This document shows, in pieces, positions 55,738 to 63,886 of a stretch of 64,000 nucleotides of DNA. The first letter of the stretch is position 1. Each line of letters begins with the position of its first letter. A program made the position numbers and the translations under genes. Under the pieces are notes generated by a model. That model searched no databases. It was not told the origin of the DNA and saw only the letters and a program-made list of their open reading frames with translations. Source of the DNA: Vaginimicrobium propionicum (lineage in GTDB: Bacteria > Actinomycetota > Actinomycetes > Propionibacteriales > Propionibacteriaceae); assembly GCF_900155645.1 (NCBI RefSeq), contig NZ_LT706985.1:1116001-1180000 (forward strand), read 5' to 3'.

Positions 55738-57999
55738 GTGACTTTTGAGCGTTGGATAAACCAACCTGAGGTGCGTTATCGTCATATCAGCCCGGCTCAA
55801 CCCGGCAAAACTACGTCATGGCCTGGGTGGTTACCGAAAAATGTCGTTGCCTCCATTAACGCTGCTGGCATAGCTAGACCTTGGATTCACCAATGCGAGC
55901 TTGCTGAGCTGGCTCACGCCGGACACCACTGTGCGATCACCACATCAACAGCATCGGGAAAATCGCTGGCCTATTTAATGCCAGTACTAGCTGCCCTGGC
56001 TGGTGGCGAACAGGCTAGTCCACCCACTTCGAGCCAAGATTTACGCACCCGGTTGGGTCTGGCACAGCACAGTGCCTTATATTTGTCAGTCACTAAGGCA
56101 TTAGCTCATGACCAATTGCGTTCAGCTTGCGAGCTTGCCCCCAAGCGTTTACCCATAGTTACCTTGGATGGGGACTCCTCACCAGCTCAACGCCGCTTCG
56201 CCCGTGATGAGGCAACCTTCGTCTTAACTAACCCAGATATGCTGCATATCTCAATACTGCCTAATCACCTACGCTATCGACGATTACTCTCCTCGCTGCG
56301 TTATGTGATCATCGACGAAGCGCACCGCTATCGGGGCATATTCGGGTCTCAAGTTGCCAACGTCATTCGGCGTCTAAGACGCATCTGTAGACATTACGGC
56401 TCCAATCCGGTTTTCATCTTGGCTTCCGCTACAGCAGCACAAACCCAATTCTGGGGCGCAGACTTAATCGGTGAGCCAGAGCCGCTAGCAGTGGTGTCCG
56501 AAGACACGTCACACCAAGGCAAACGCACCACTTTGCTTTGGAAACCTAGTGACAGCACTGCCCACGATGCAGCAGATTTGATGGCTGACCTAACTAATGA
56601 GGGTAACCAGGTAATCACCTTTGCGGCAAGCCGTAATCAAGCAGAACTGATAGCACTTCGGGCAGCAAAACATACTGACGCCAAGATAGCTTCTTACCGA
56701 GGCGGCTATCTTGCTGCCGATAGGCGAGCTATAGAGAATGGCTTAGCTAACGGCACGATAGCCGGAGTAGCAGCCACCAACGCACTTGAACTTGGAATAG
56801 ACATCGCCGGTATGGATGCCGTACTAATCGCCGGCTTCCCCGGAACACTGGCTTCCTTTAGGCAACAATCTGGCCGGGCAAGCCGTAGCGCCAAAGAATC
56901 GCTAGTGATTTTCTTGGCAAACGATGACCCTCTAGATGCTTATTTCTTAGAGCATCCTGAGTTAATGTTCAATAGCCCAGTAGAAACCGGCGTCCTGAAT
57001 GCTTCTAACCCACACGTGCTGGCTGGGCATCTTGGCGCTGCTGCTCAAGAATTACCGCTTAGTCAAGACGATGAACGCTGGTTTGGTCCGCAACTAGAAG
57101 ATTTAGCTAATCAGGGCGTGGCCGCTGGCTTACTGAGGAGGAGAACGAGCGGGTGGTATTGGGTGCGCGAGGATCGCGCCGTAGATTTTATTGATTTGCG
57201 CGGCAGCAGCGCTAAAACCGTCGAAATCATAGAGCGCGATAGCGGGGGCGTGATTGGCGACGTTAACCCCGAAATGGCAGATCGGGCCGTACACACTGGC
57301 GCTATCTACTTGCACCAAGGCCAGCAGTGGTTGGTCACTGACTACCGACCCGACGAAGGGCGCGCCTTGGTACGCCGCACTGAGCCCGCCTACTATACCC
57401 AGCCAAAATCAAACATAGAATTGACCATCTTGTCTCTTAGCGCATCTAGCACTCTAGGGCTAGGAACAATCTGCCATGGCCAAGTACAGATAGCTAGCCA
57501 AGTAACTGGTTTCTTGCGCCGCGATCTGGTGACCAATGATGTATGGGATCAAAGTGACTTGGATCTTCCGGTAAGAACCTTCAACACGCATGCCTTCTGG
57601 TGGACGTTGGAAGAACAAGAATTCAACAATCTTCATCTGAAACCAGGAGTATTGAACGCTGGCGCACACGCTAGCGCTCACTTGGCCACATCTTTGCTAC
57701 CCGTTTTCGCCTCCTGTGATCGTTGGGATATTGGCGGATTATTCACCCAATTCCACCCCCAAACTGGTGGGTTATCAATATTTGTCTATGACGGATCCAG
57801 CGGCGGAGCAGGTTTCACAGAACGTGGATACCAGGTTGCCCAGGAATGGACAACAGCTTGCTTAGACAGGCTGGCTGGCTGCCATTGCGAATCCGGTTGC
57901 CCGGCGTGCATAGTTTCGCCTAGATGCGCGACCGCTAATCAAATGCTTGACAAGCAGGCAGCTATCGCATTATTGAAACTGTTTTGCGCACGCACATAG
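55738..57999 (+). CDS. DEAH-box helicase of the helicase/secretion neighbourhood (DUF1998, MrfA-like)
   Basis: A 753-aa superfamily 2 helicase. Walker A STASGKSLAYLMPVL, Walker B IIDEAHRYRG, motif III SATAAQTQF, and motifs V-VI LELGIDIAGMD and QQSGRASRS are complete. The C-terminal DUF1998-type region ends with a metal-binding Cys cluster, CHCESGCPACIVSPRC, as in MrfA/YprA helicases. It belongs to the actinobacterial helicase encoded beside Tad genes (known family models name it the helicase/secretion neighbourhood DEAH-box helicase); why they are linked is unknown. DNA repair is the likely role. Convergent with the tad locus. Confidence 0.88.
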   Translation: MTFERWINQPEVRYRHISPAQPGKTTSWPGWLPKNVVASINAAGIARPWIHQCELAELAHAGHHCAITTSTASGKSLAYLMPVLAALAGGEQASPPTSSQDLRTRLGLAQHSALYLSVTKALAHDQLRSACELAPKRLPIVTLDGDSSPAQRRFARDEATFVLTNPDMLHISILPNHLRYRRLLSSLRYVIIDEAHRYRGIFGSQVANVIRRLRRICRHYGSNPVFILASATAAQTQFWGADLIGEPEPLAVVSEDTSHQGKRTTLLWKPSDSTAHDAADLMADLTNEGNQVITFAASRNQAELIALRAAKHTDAKIASYRGGYLAADRRAIENGLANGTIAGVAATNALELGIDIAGMDAVLIAGFPGTLASFRQQSGRASRSAKESLVIFLANDDPLDAYFLEHPELMFNSPVETGVLNASNPHVLAGHLGAAAQELPLSQDDERWFGPQLEDLANQGVAAGLLRRRTSGWYWVREDRAVDFIDLRGSSAKTVEIIERDSGGVIGDVNPEMADRAVHTGAIYLHQGQQWLVTDYRPDEGRALVRRTEPAYYTQPKSNIELTILSLSASSTLGLGTICHGQVQIASQVTGFLRRDLVTNDVWDQSDLDLPVRTFNTHAFWWTLEEQEFNNLHLKPGVLNAGAHASAHLATSLLPVFASCDRWDIGGLFTQFHPQTGGLSIFVYDGSSGGAGFTERGYQVAQEWTTACLDRLAGCHCESGCPACIVSPRCATANQMLDKQAAIALLKLFCART

Positions 58000-58070
58000 C
58001 TTTTGAAGTCAGCCCCCAAGAAACTTGAAAGCACGGGCTTCTGGTGACTTTACTATCTAGGCTCAACGCG

Positions 58071-58487
58071 TCATTCATCGATAATCCCGGCTTTAGCAAG
58101 CGCCTCAATTTTTCCTAATCCCGGTAGTTGAATTTTCGAATCTGATTCGGCTTCGACGCTAACTACAAATTCTCCGTAACCAGTATCTATTTGGCAGTCA
58201 GCTATTCGGGCATGATTCGCTTCAGCGCTCTGCCTCGCGAAGTCGCAGGCTGGTTGACCGCGAGCTTGGGCGCGTGCCGCACTTAAGGCCGCTAAATCCG
58301 CGACTTCACGAATATGGCGTGACTCGTTGAGGCGGGCAGCCATCATGCCGCCTACGAAAGCAACCACCAACACGACCATGATCACTCCCGTCATCAGGAA
58401 TGATCCACCGCCACGCTCATCAGAAATAACTGCCCCTAAGCGGTTGCTCACCACATTTTGTAGTATTTTCATTCCTGTTCCAATCAC
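58071..58487 (-). CDS. TadE/TadG-like pilus assembly protein
   Basis: A 138-aa protein with one N-terminal transmembrane segment (about 30-52, SFLMTGVIMVVLVVAFVGGM) after the short motif DERGGG. It then has RHIREVADLAALSAARAQARG and two Cys (ACDF, IADCQ), as in Rv3655-type helicase/secretion neighbourhood TadE-like proteins. It is likely a membrane-anchored minor pilin or assembly factor exposed outside the cell. The GTG start overlaps the tadE stop in a shared GTGA. The ATG five codons later (58472) is an alternative. Confidence 0.75.
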   Translation of the reverse strand: MIGTGMKILQNVVSNRLGAVISDERGGGSFLMTGVIMVVLVVAFVGGMMAARLNESRHIREVADLAALSAARAQARGQPACDFARQSAEANHARIADCQIDTGYGEFVVSVEAESDSKIQLPGLGKIEALAKAGIIDE

Positions 58488-58834
58488 CGTGGTTCGATCG
58501 GCTGGCTAACTTCGGCACTGACTGGAATAGGCCCTAGCAGACCTAAAGATCTTTCAGCACTGACCGTCACAATGATTTCATTAGCCTTGCGCTCAACTTC
58601 GATCACCGAATCGCGCGGCGCTTTCGTCTTGACAACGGCGGCCGAATGATTATCCCCGCGAGCCTCAAATCTGGCTATTTGCGAGGCAATATCTGAGCAC
58701 ACAGCTTGTAATCCGATAAGTGAAATCGCCCAAACAAGTAGAGCTGTAACTACACAAGCAGCAAGTATTCCTACTGCTAATTCAGCAGTAACCATGCCCC
58801 GATAATTTTTCGTTAACTGGTTGTTTATAGCCAT
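58484..58834 (-). CDS. TadE family pilus protein
   Basis: A 116-aa protein with the type IV prepilin-like motif YRG-MVTAELAVG (Glu at +5 after the cleavage Gly) followed by a transmembrane helix and a small extracellular beta-rich domain. This is the form of minor pilins of Tad systems, processed by a prepilin peptidase. The ATG at 58834 has AAAGGCGGAACT upstream. It lies 60 bp after the DUF4244 gene. Confidence 0.78.
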   Translation of the reverse strand: MAINNQLTKNYRGMVTAELAVGILAACVVTALLVWAISLIGLQAVCSDIASQIARFEARGDNHSAAVVKTKAPRDSVIEVERKANEIIVTVSAERSLGLLGPIPVSAEVSQPIEPR

Positions 58835-58894
58835 AGTTCCGCCTTTCTGTCGGGTGGAGGCGCCAACCTGCACCCGACAGAAACTCCCACCAAA

Positions 58895-59158
58895 TTAGGG
58901 GATTTGTTCGCCGACTTTGGAGATCAGTGAAACAACGAATTTCAGCATTGCCGAGAAGAAATCTTTTCCTGTAACGATTTTCAACAGAACTAGGGAAATT
59001 GCTACCGCAGCTAGCACGCCTACCGCATATTCGGCGGTAGCCATGCCTCGCTGCCAGGCACGACGAATCTTAGTGGGTGGATGCCTGACAACAGGTTGCA
59101 GCATCGATAACTGTTCATCCACACTCAACTTTGGCGACGTTTCTACAGTGGTGGCCAT
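58895..59158 (-). CDS. DUF4244 Flp-pilin-like protein
   Basis: An 87-aa protein. A 38-residue hydrophilic leader ends in WQRG-MATAEYAVGVLA, a prepilin cleavage motif with Glu at +5 and the Flp-type GxxxxEY core, followed by a single hydrophobic helix and a short C-terminus. It is the probable major pilin of the locus. The ATG at 59158 has GAAAGGAGCC upstream; an ATG five codons earlier lacks this spacing. It is preceded by a 131-bp gap with repeats that probably holds its own promoter. Confidence 0.8.
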   Translation of the reverse strand: MATTVETSPKLSVDEQLSMLQPVVRHPPTKIRRAWQRGMATAEYAVGVLAAVAISLVLLKIVTGKDFFSAMLKFVVSLISKVGEQIP

Positions 59159-59177
59159 ATTGGCTCCTTTCATGTTT

Positions 59178-59276
59178 CCTCACTAGGTGAGGTAGCTTCT
59201 TGCTGCTTTTGCAGTCGCCTAAAATATGGCTGCGCCCTGACCTTAAGTTTCAACCGGACAACAGGTTGTGGACAAC
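59178..59276 (-). promoter_or_regulatory. Upstream region of the pilin gene with inverted repeats
   Basis: Between tadC and the DUF4244 gene. It holds a perfect hairpin CCTCAC-TAG-GTGAGG (59178-59192) just before the pilin ribosome binding site, and an alternating set ACAAC-N2-GTTGT-N2-ACAAC (59258-59276) with 7-bp phasing. The latter includes TGTGGACAA (59267-59275), the inverse of the actinobacterial DnaA-box consensus TTGTCCACA. It is a likely separate control point for the pilin genes. Confidence 0.45.
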
Positions 59277-59289
59277 TCTTGCAAGAGGG

Positions 59290-59982
59290 CTAGAAAATGC
59301 CTTTCAAAATAACGCCAGCGATAATCGGAATTACCCCCACCAATATGAAACTCGGTAAGAAACAGCACATCAATGGCAGTACTGAACGCACGGCGACAGT
59401 TTTAGCTTTCGTTTCTTTTCGAGCCGCAAGCTGAGCGCGCACATCGTCTGCCTGGGTGGCTAATAAATCGGCAACTTTGGCTCCTGCCCAAGACGCCACC
59501 GCCATATCAGCACCAGCGTCAGACCAACAAGGCTCATCTGCTAGCACCTCCCAGGCTTTTGCCGCGTCTCGACCAATATCTAATTGGCTTACCACCTGGT
59601 CAAGGAGCTGACTGGTTGGTGGCTGGCTAACCTTCGCTACTTGAGCAATAGCGTTACGAATCGGTAGCCCGGCGCTGAGTGTAGCCGCCAATAAACTTGC
59701 AGTATCTGGAAACTGGCTACGTACTGCGGCACGTTGCCGCCTACGACTAGCGGCTTCACGTTCATTCAAAAGATATTTAATACTTAGAGCCACAACAGTC
59801 ATTACTGCTACCCAACCAGGCTTACCGCCAGTTAGAAAACCCAAGGCGACACCTAATCCTGACCACCATAACCACGACAACCATTCGCCGGTAATCTTAG
59901 GTAATTCAATAGCTTTACTAGGGGTTGGCTTAGCCACCAGAAAAATACTGACCCCAGCTGCCACTGCTGCTAACCAAATCAT
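59290..59982 (-). CDS. tadC: Type II secretion F-domain protein TadC-like
   Basis: A 230-aa inner-membrane platform protein of the Tad pilus machine. An F-domain helical region (about 80-170, LNEREAASRRRQRAAVRS, SLLAATLSAGLPIRNAIAQV) is flanked by two N-terminal and one or two C-terminal transmembrane segments. The ATG at 59982 overlaps the tadB stop as ATGA, so it is preferred over a TTG at 59997. It works with TadB as the assembly core driven by TadA. Confidence 0.85.
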   Translation of the reverse strand: MIWLAAVAAGVSIFLVAKPTPSKAIELPKITGEWLSWLWWSGLGVALGFLTGGKPGWVAVMTVVALSIKYLLNEREAASRRRQRAAVRSQFPDTASLLAATLSAGLPIRNAIAQVAKVSQPPTSQLLDQVVSQLDIGRDAAKAWEVLADEPCWSDAGADMAVASWAGAKVADLLATQADDVRAQLAARKETKAKTVAVRSVLPLMCCFLPSFILVGVIPIIAGVILKGIF

Positions 59983-60773
59983 TCCTCCGCCACGCAATCA
60001 GCAAGTTTCTCCGTCCAAACCAAACCAAGACTCGCTAGGACGATAGCGACAGTTAGGCAGATGTTGCCTACTGAGTTATTTACTAAGAAATTGATCGGAT
60101 CACCACCTGCAACGTAACCGAGCGCTATTCCTAGCAGCGGTAAACACGCCAGCAGCCGTCCGGTGGCTCTCGCCGAAGCCAGCTCAGCATTAACGGTACG
60201 TTCCGTTGCTTGGCTAGTACGCAGCCCATCAACAACCCGCAGCACAGCTGGAGCTACTGGAGCGCCGGTGAGTTCACACAATTGCCAGGCTGCCGCTAGT
60301 TGCCTTAGCCCGCTTGCCCCATCTTCTTTAGCTAGCCTGCGCATGGCTGCTGGCACGTCGGCACCAACCTGCCTAGCTGAATCAACAGATTTCAACGCTT
60401 CACACTCGCCAGCAGCAACACCTAGCGCAGCGGCAGGGATTTTGCCTGCTCGAAGTTGCCCGGCAAGGATATTGCACCCGCGCATAAGTTGTTTAGCCAT
60501 TTGATCACTGCGACGCTTTGCTCGCCCGGCTACTAATAGCCAAGAAGCTAACCCTATTAGGATGCTAACTGACGCACTTACCCACCACAGGCTCAAATTT
60601 ATGGCGGCTACTACGGCATTTATCCCAACCATCAGCATTATTAGACGAAATTTTCTGCTCAATGGTTTAGCTATTTTCCCACTCAACCTTAAATTGGCTG
60701 ACCGGGATGCGTTAGCATGCCCCGTGAGCCATACGGTAAACCCGACGAAACCAGCAGCTAACCAAGCAAACAT
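59979..60773 (-). CDS. tadB: Type II secretion F-domain protein TadB-like
   Basis: A 264-aa platform protein paired with TadC. N-terminal transmembrane segments, the F domain (RGCNILAGQLRAGKIPAAALGVA through TGAPVAPAVLRVVDGLRTSQ) and C-terminal membrane helices are visible. The ATG overlaps tadA by 16 nt and the stop overlaps tadC by 4 nt. Confidence 0.85.
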   Translation of the reverse strand: MFAWLAAGFVGFTVWLTGHANASRSANLRLSGKIAKPLSRKFRLIMLMVGINAVVAAINLSLWWVSASVSILIGLASWLLVAGRAKRRSDQMAKQLMRGCNILAGQLRAGKIPAAALGVAAGECEALKSVDSARQVGADVPAAMRRLAKEDGASGLRQLAAAWQLCELTGAPVAPAVLRVVDGLRTSQATERTVNAELASARATGRLLACLPLLGIALGYVAGGDPINFLVNNSVGNICLTVAIVLASLGLVWTEKLADCVAEE

Positions 60774-61924
60774 GGGGCACCAATCAATTCTTGAAATCGC
60801 TTAAAACCTTCTCGGGCCACCATTCGAGCACCTTTTCCACCGTCATACTCAAGCGCTAGAGCGACCTCTACTAGAGCGTCTGGACGTCGAGACAGCACGC
60901 CAACCTGGACGAGTCGACGCACCCCGTCTCGGCATCGCTTCACATGCAAAATGGCTTGGATAGCGGAGGCTACTTGGGCGTGACATGCTAATCGGTCTAA
61001 CCCACCCAATGCAGCCAGCGCCTCTAGCCTCGCCGGCACATCAGCCACCGAATTAGCATGAATGGTGCCACACCCGCCCTCATGTCCGGTATTCAAAGCG
61101 CGTAGCAAGTCGCAAAGTTCACCACCGCGAATTTCGCCAACAACTACTCGGTCTGGACGCATTCTCAAAGCTTGTCGCACTAGTGTGGTCATCGTTATCG
61201 CCCCGGCGCCCTCGGCATTTGATGGCCGAGATTCCAAATGAACGCAATAGTCATGTTGCGGGTCTAATTCGCGAGAATCTTCGACAATAAGCACCCGTTC
61301 ACTAGAGTCAAGCTCGCAGAGCATAGAGGACAGCAAAGTCGTTTTTCCACTGCCAGTACCGCCGCTGATAAGGAAAGATATTTTCTTAGCGAGCATTTGG
61401 CGCAATAGTGCAACAGTCTCTTGGCTAATAGAGCCGCGACTCAACCAGTCCGCTAGCCGAAAACCTGATTTTGCTGGCACCCGCAAGCTAATGCAGGTAC
61501 CTGGGGCAGCTATTGGGGAAAGAATGGCATGAAATCTGAGCCCATCAGCCAACCTCGCGTCTACATATGGGCAGGCATCGTCTAGCCGACGCCCAGCACT
61601 GGCAGCTAGCCGCACCGCCAATCGACGCACCTGGGCATCCGAATCAAAACTTACCTCGCTAACTTCTAACCCGCGCCCGCAATCTACGAGCACCCGCCCT
61701 GGCCCATCAACCAGAATGTCAGTAACCCCAGGCAGACTTATTAGCGGCTGCAATGGCCCCAAACCAACGCTTCCTACCCGCAAGGCTTGCACGGTTACTA
61801 GTACCAATGCATCAGAAACAACCACCCCTATTTGGCTGAGAGCATCTGCCACATCTTGAGTTGTCCAAGCTCTACCTAATGAAGCGAGGATAACGCGAAC
61901 CGCTTCTAGATCTTCTTCATTCAT
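60758..61924 (-). CDS. tadA: TadA-family secretion ATPase
   Basis: A 388-aa GspE/VirB11-type hexameric ATPase that powers pilus assembly from the cytoplasmic face. The N-terminal domain includes SLPGVTDILVDGPGRVLVDCG. The motor domain has Walker A ISGGTGSGKTTLLSSML, Asp box VEDSRELDPQH, Walker B RPDRVVVGEIRGGEL and the His box NTGHEGGCGTIHANS. It matches the actinobacterial helicase/secretion neighbourhood ATPase. Starts within an ATGA overlap with ssd. Confidence 0.92.
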   Translation of the reverse strand: MNEEDLEAVRVILASLGRAWTTQDVADALSQIGVVVSDALVLVTVQALRVGSVGLGPLQPLISLPGVTDILVDGPGRVLVDCGRGLEVSEVSFDSDAQVRRLAVRLAASAGRRLDDACPYVDARLADGLRFHAILSPIAAPGTCISLRVPAKSGFRLADWLSRGSISQETVALLRQMLAKKISFLISGGTGSGKTTLLSSMLCELDSSERVLIVEDSRELDPQHDYCVHLESRPSNAEGAGAITMTTLVRQALRMRPDRVVVGEIRGGELCDLLRALNTGHEGGCGTIHANSVADVPARLEALAALGGLDRLACHAQVASAIQAILHVKRCRDGVRRLVQVGVLSRRPDALVEVALALEYDGGKGARMVAREGFKRFQELIGAPCLLG

Positions 61925-62928
61925 GCGCTAAACCGATCTAGAATTTTGGTGCACACTTTCGAGAACCGACTACGAGCGCCTAGGCCAGGGGCTGAACCGA
62001 AGGCAGCATCCACACCTAGTTTTCTATCCTCGTCGATGACCCCGATGACTGGCACTTCTAACGTCTCTTCAACCAGTTGCGGATCCAAAGACCAAGCTGG
62101 GGAACGTCGCACCACAACCTCAACATCAACCAGTTTCGCTTTGGCGAGCCTGGCTTTAGCGCTCAGCATGGGTTTAATGTCGCCTGCTACCACAACTAGG
62201 CAGTTCGTCATCGCTACTTCAAGCACCCGATCGGCCGTACCAGCATCCAACACCACTAGATCATGGGTGCGCTGCAATGACCTAACGATGGCTTTTACTG
62301 CATCAGAAGAAGGTAAACCAGGTGAAGCTCTCGAAGTAGACACCAAATCAACGCCAGTAGTATTCGGGAGCCGACCACTTAACTTACCTACATAACCGGT
62401 AGCCGAGCTTAGGTCTGGCCAACGCCACCCTGGCTCACGTTCAGCCCCAAACAGTAGATCTAGCCCGCCGCCGTATTCGTCAAGCTCTACTAAAGCTACG
62501 CTATGGTCAGCTTTGACAGCGCGTTGAGCAAGACCGGCAGCCAAGGTTGAGGCGCCGACTCCCCCAGACCCGCCCAACACTGCAACAGTTAAACAATTAT
62601 TGCCAATATGAACTGTCGGCCCAGACATCAGTGAACTTAAGAAACTTGATTGATCCGGCAGCAATAAGGCTGGCGCCGCCAAGGGCACTGACCAAGCTAA
62701 TAAGTCGCGCTGGTTTGTGCCGATCACGTGAGTGCCAACTTTGCCCTCTAGGCCAGCTCCAATAACCGAACTAGCCTGATCGGTGCCGATAAGGATTAAA
62801 TTTGCTTGTCCCCAATATTTTTTAGCTTGATCGGCATGGGCAACTAAACGCGGTTGGACACCTAATGCAGCAGCCGCAGCCTGAACGCTCTGAGCTAAAA
62901 GTGAATCACCAGTAACCACCAAAATCAC
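61921..62928 (-). CDS. ssd: Septum site-determining Ssd / CpaE-like protein
   Basis: A 335-aa MinD/ParA-superfamily protein, orthologue type of mycobacterial Rv3660c (Ssd), usually heading actinobacterial tad loci. In Tad systems CpaE localises the machine; Ssd also affects septation in mycobacteria. An N-terminal receiver-like domain (VILVVTGDSLLAQSV) precedes the ATPase-like domain, whose P-loop reads GGSGGVGAST, without either lysine of KGGxGKT, so normal ATPase activity is doubtful, as in other members. The GTG at 62928 has CATATT-N6 upstream; a TTG at 63000 gives an atypical extension. Confidence 0.85.
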   Translation of the reverse strand: MILVVTGDSLLAQSVQAAAAALGVQPRLVAHADQAKKYWGQANLILIGTDQASSVIGAGLEGKVGTHVIGTNQRDLLAWSVPLAAPALLLPDQSSFLSSLMSGPTVHIGNNCLTVAVLGGSGGVGASTLAAGLAQRAVKADHSVALVELDEYGGGLDLLFGAEREPGWRWPDLSSATGYVGKLSGRLPNTTGVDLVSTSRASPGLPSSDAVKAIVRSLQRTHDLVVLDAGTADRVLEVAMTNCLVVVAGDIKPMLSAKARLAKAKLVDVEVVVRRSPAWSLDPQLVEETLEVPVIGVIDEDRKLGVDAAFGSAPGLGARSRFSKVCTKILDRFSA

Positions 62929-63015
62929 ACTGAAAATATGGTCACCCAACCGAAAAAACGTCACGATTGTGGATAACTTTTTGGGTCGGATTTGCCACAA
63001 GTAGCTGGAGCACCT

Positions 63016-63034
63016 ACCAGTTTCCTAAACTGGT
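63016..63034. promoter_or_regulatory. Operator-like inverted repeat over the methyltransferase -10
   Basis: ACCAGTTT (63016-63023) and AAACTGGT (63027-63034) form a perfect 8-bp inverted repeat with a 3-bp spacer. It covers TAAACT (63026-63031), the hexamer exactly 6 nt before the methyltransferase GTG. A protein bound here would block that promoter, and it lies in the gap shared with the divergent ssd-tad operon. Confidence 0.5.
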
Positions 63035-63037
63035 CGT

Positions 63038-63799
63038 GTGGGACTACGGTTTTCGCTTCCTAGAGCAGCTTTAGAGTGGCAAGTTGGCTCCGGACACTCA
63101 GTGTTGAGTCTTGGTGCCAACCTGCGCATAGTTGCCCCCCTACTTGAGGCAGACAATTTCGTGGTTAGCGTTGTGGACAACCAACCCGCATTATCGAGAT
63201 TGGTCACCACATATCGAGAGCAAGCAGCGGCGGGACGCCTAGTTGGCATTGCAGGAAAGATCACCTCATTGCCGATAGCTCCCCAAAGTTTCGACGTAGT
63301 TATGGTTAATCGTGCGTTACGTTCACACGTTGATCTAAAACCGGCTTTTATTGAGATTGCTAGCGCGCTCAGAGATGACGGGTGGGCTACCGGCTCTAGC
63401 CTTGAACGCGACGATAGCGTGCCTTGGGTATTTAGATTGACCCAGCTGCTGCGTAGTGTTGACGCTAATGCGATGACCGGCGACTTCACCGACCATCACC
63501 AAGAAGCCTTGCTAAACAGCAAATACTTCCCTTACCACGAGCGCCACGATTTCCGACTTTGGGTTTCCGCCACCCAAGACGATCTACTTGAAATGGTCAA
63601 TTCTCAGCCACAGGTAGCACAACTCGATGAGCCTGATCGCAAGGATTTAGTGGCGCAGGTGCGAAGCTTGAGCAATGATCGGCAATTGCGTCTGCCATAC
63701 GTGCTGCACTGTTGGCGAGCCTATGTCAACCAAAATGAACTAACTTGCCCGATCAGCTTGGATTCTGGGGCGATTAGATTTCGCCTTTCTGGGCACTAG
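63038..63799 (+). CDS. Class I SAM-dependent methyltransferase
   Basis: A 253-aa methyltransferase-like protein. The SAM-binding glycine region SVLSLGANLRIVAPLLEAD is a divergent motif I; VVSVVDNQPALSRL gives the acidic ribose-binding position, and LPIAPQSFDVVMVNRALRSHVD matches motif IV. The second half resembles class I enzymes of the methyltransferase-11 type. The substrate is unknown. GTG start with leaderless TAAACT-N6 layout inside an inverted repeat. Divergent from ssd; in other actinobacteria a similar gene sits beside this locus, but its role is undefined. Confidence 0.75.
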   Translation: MGLRFSLPRAALEWQVGSGHSVLSLGANLRIVAPLLEADNFVVSVVDNQPALSRLVTTYREQAAAGRLVGIAGKITSLPIAPQSFDVVMVNRALRSHVDLKPAFIEIASALRDDGWATGSSLERDDSVPWVFRLTQLLRSVDANAMTGDFTDHHQEALLNSKYFPYHERHDFRLWVSATQDDLLEMVNSQPQVAQLDEPDRKDLVAQVRSLSNDRQLRLPYVLHCWRAYVNQNELTCPISLDSGAIRFRLSGH

Positions 63800-63886
63800 A
63801 GAGCTAGCTAAATCTCGCAACATCTGACTTTAGCAACTAGGCTGATGTGAAGAAGTTACTGCGCCAGGCGTGGAAGGAGATCTCGG

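Noticed and set aside
59267-63180. A replication origin near the tad locus
   Set aside because: Only three DnaA-box-like sites, no AT-rich unwinding region and no dnaA/dnaN/gyr genes.
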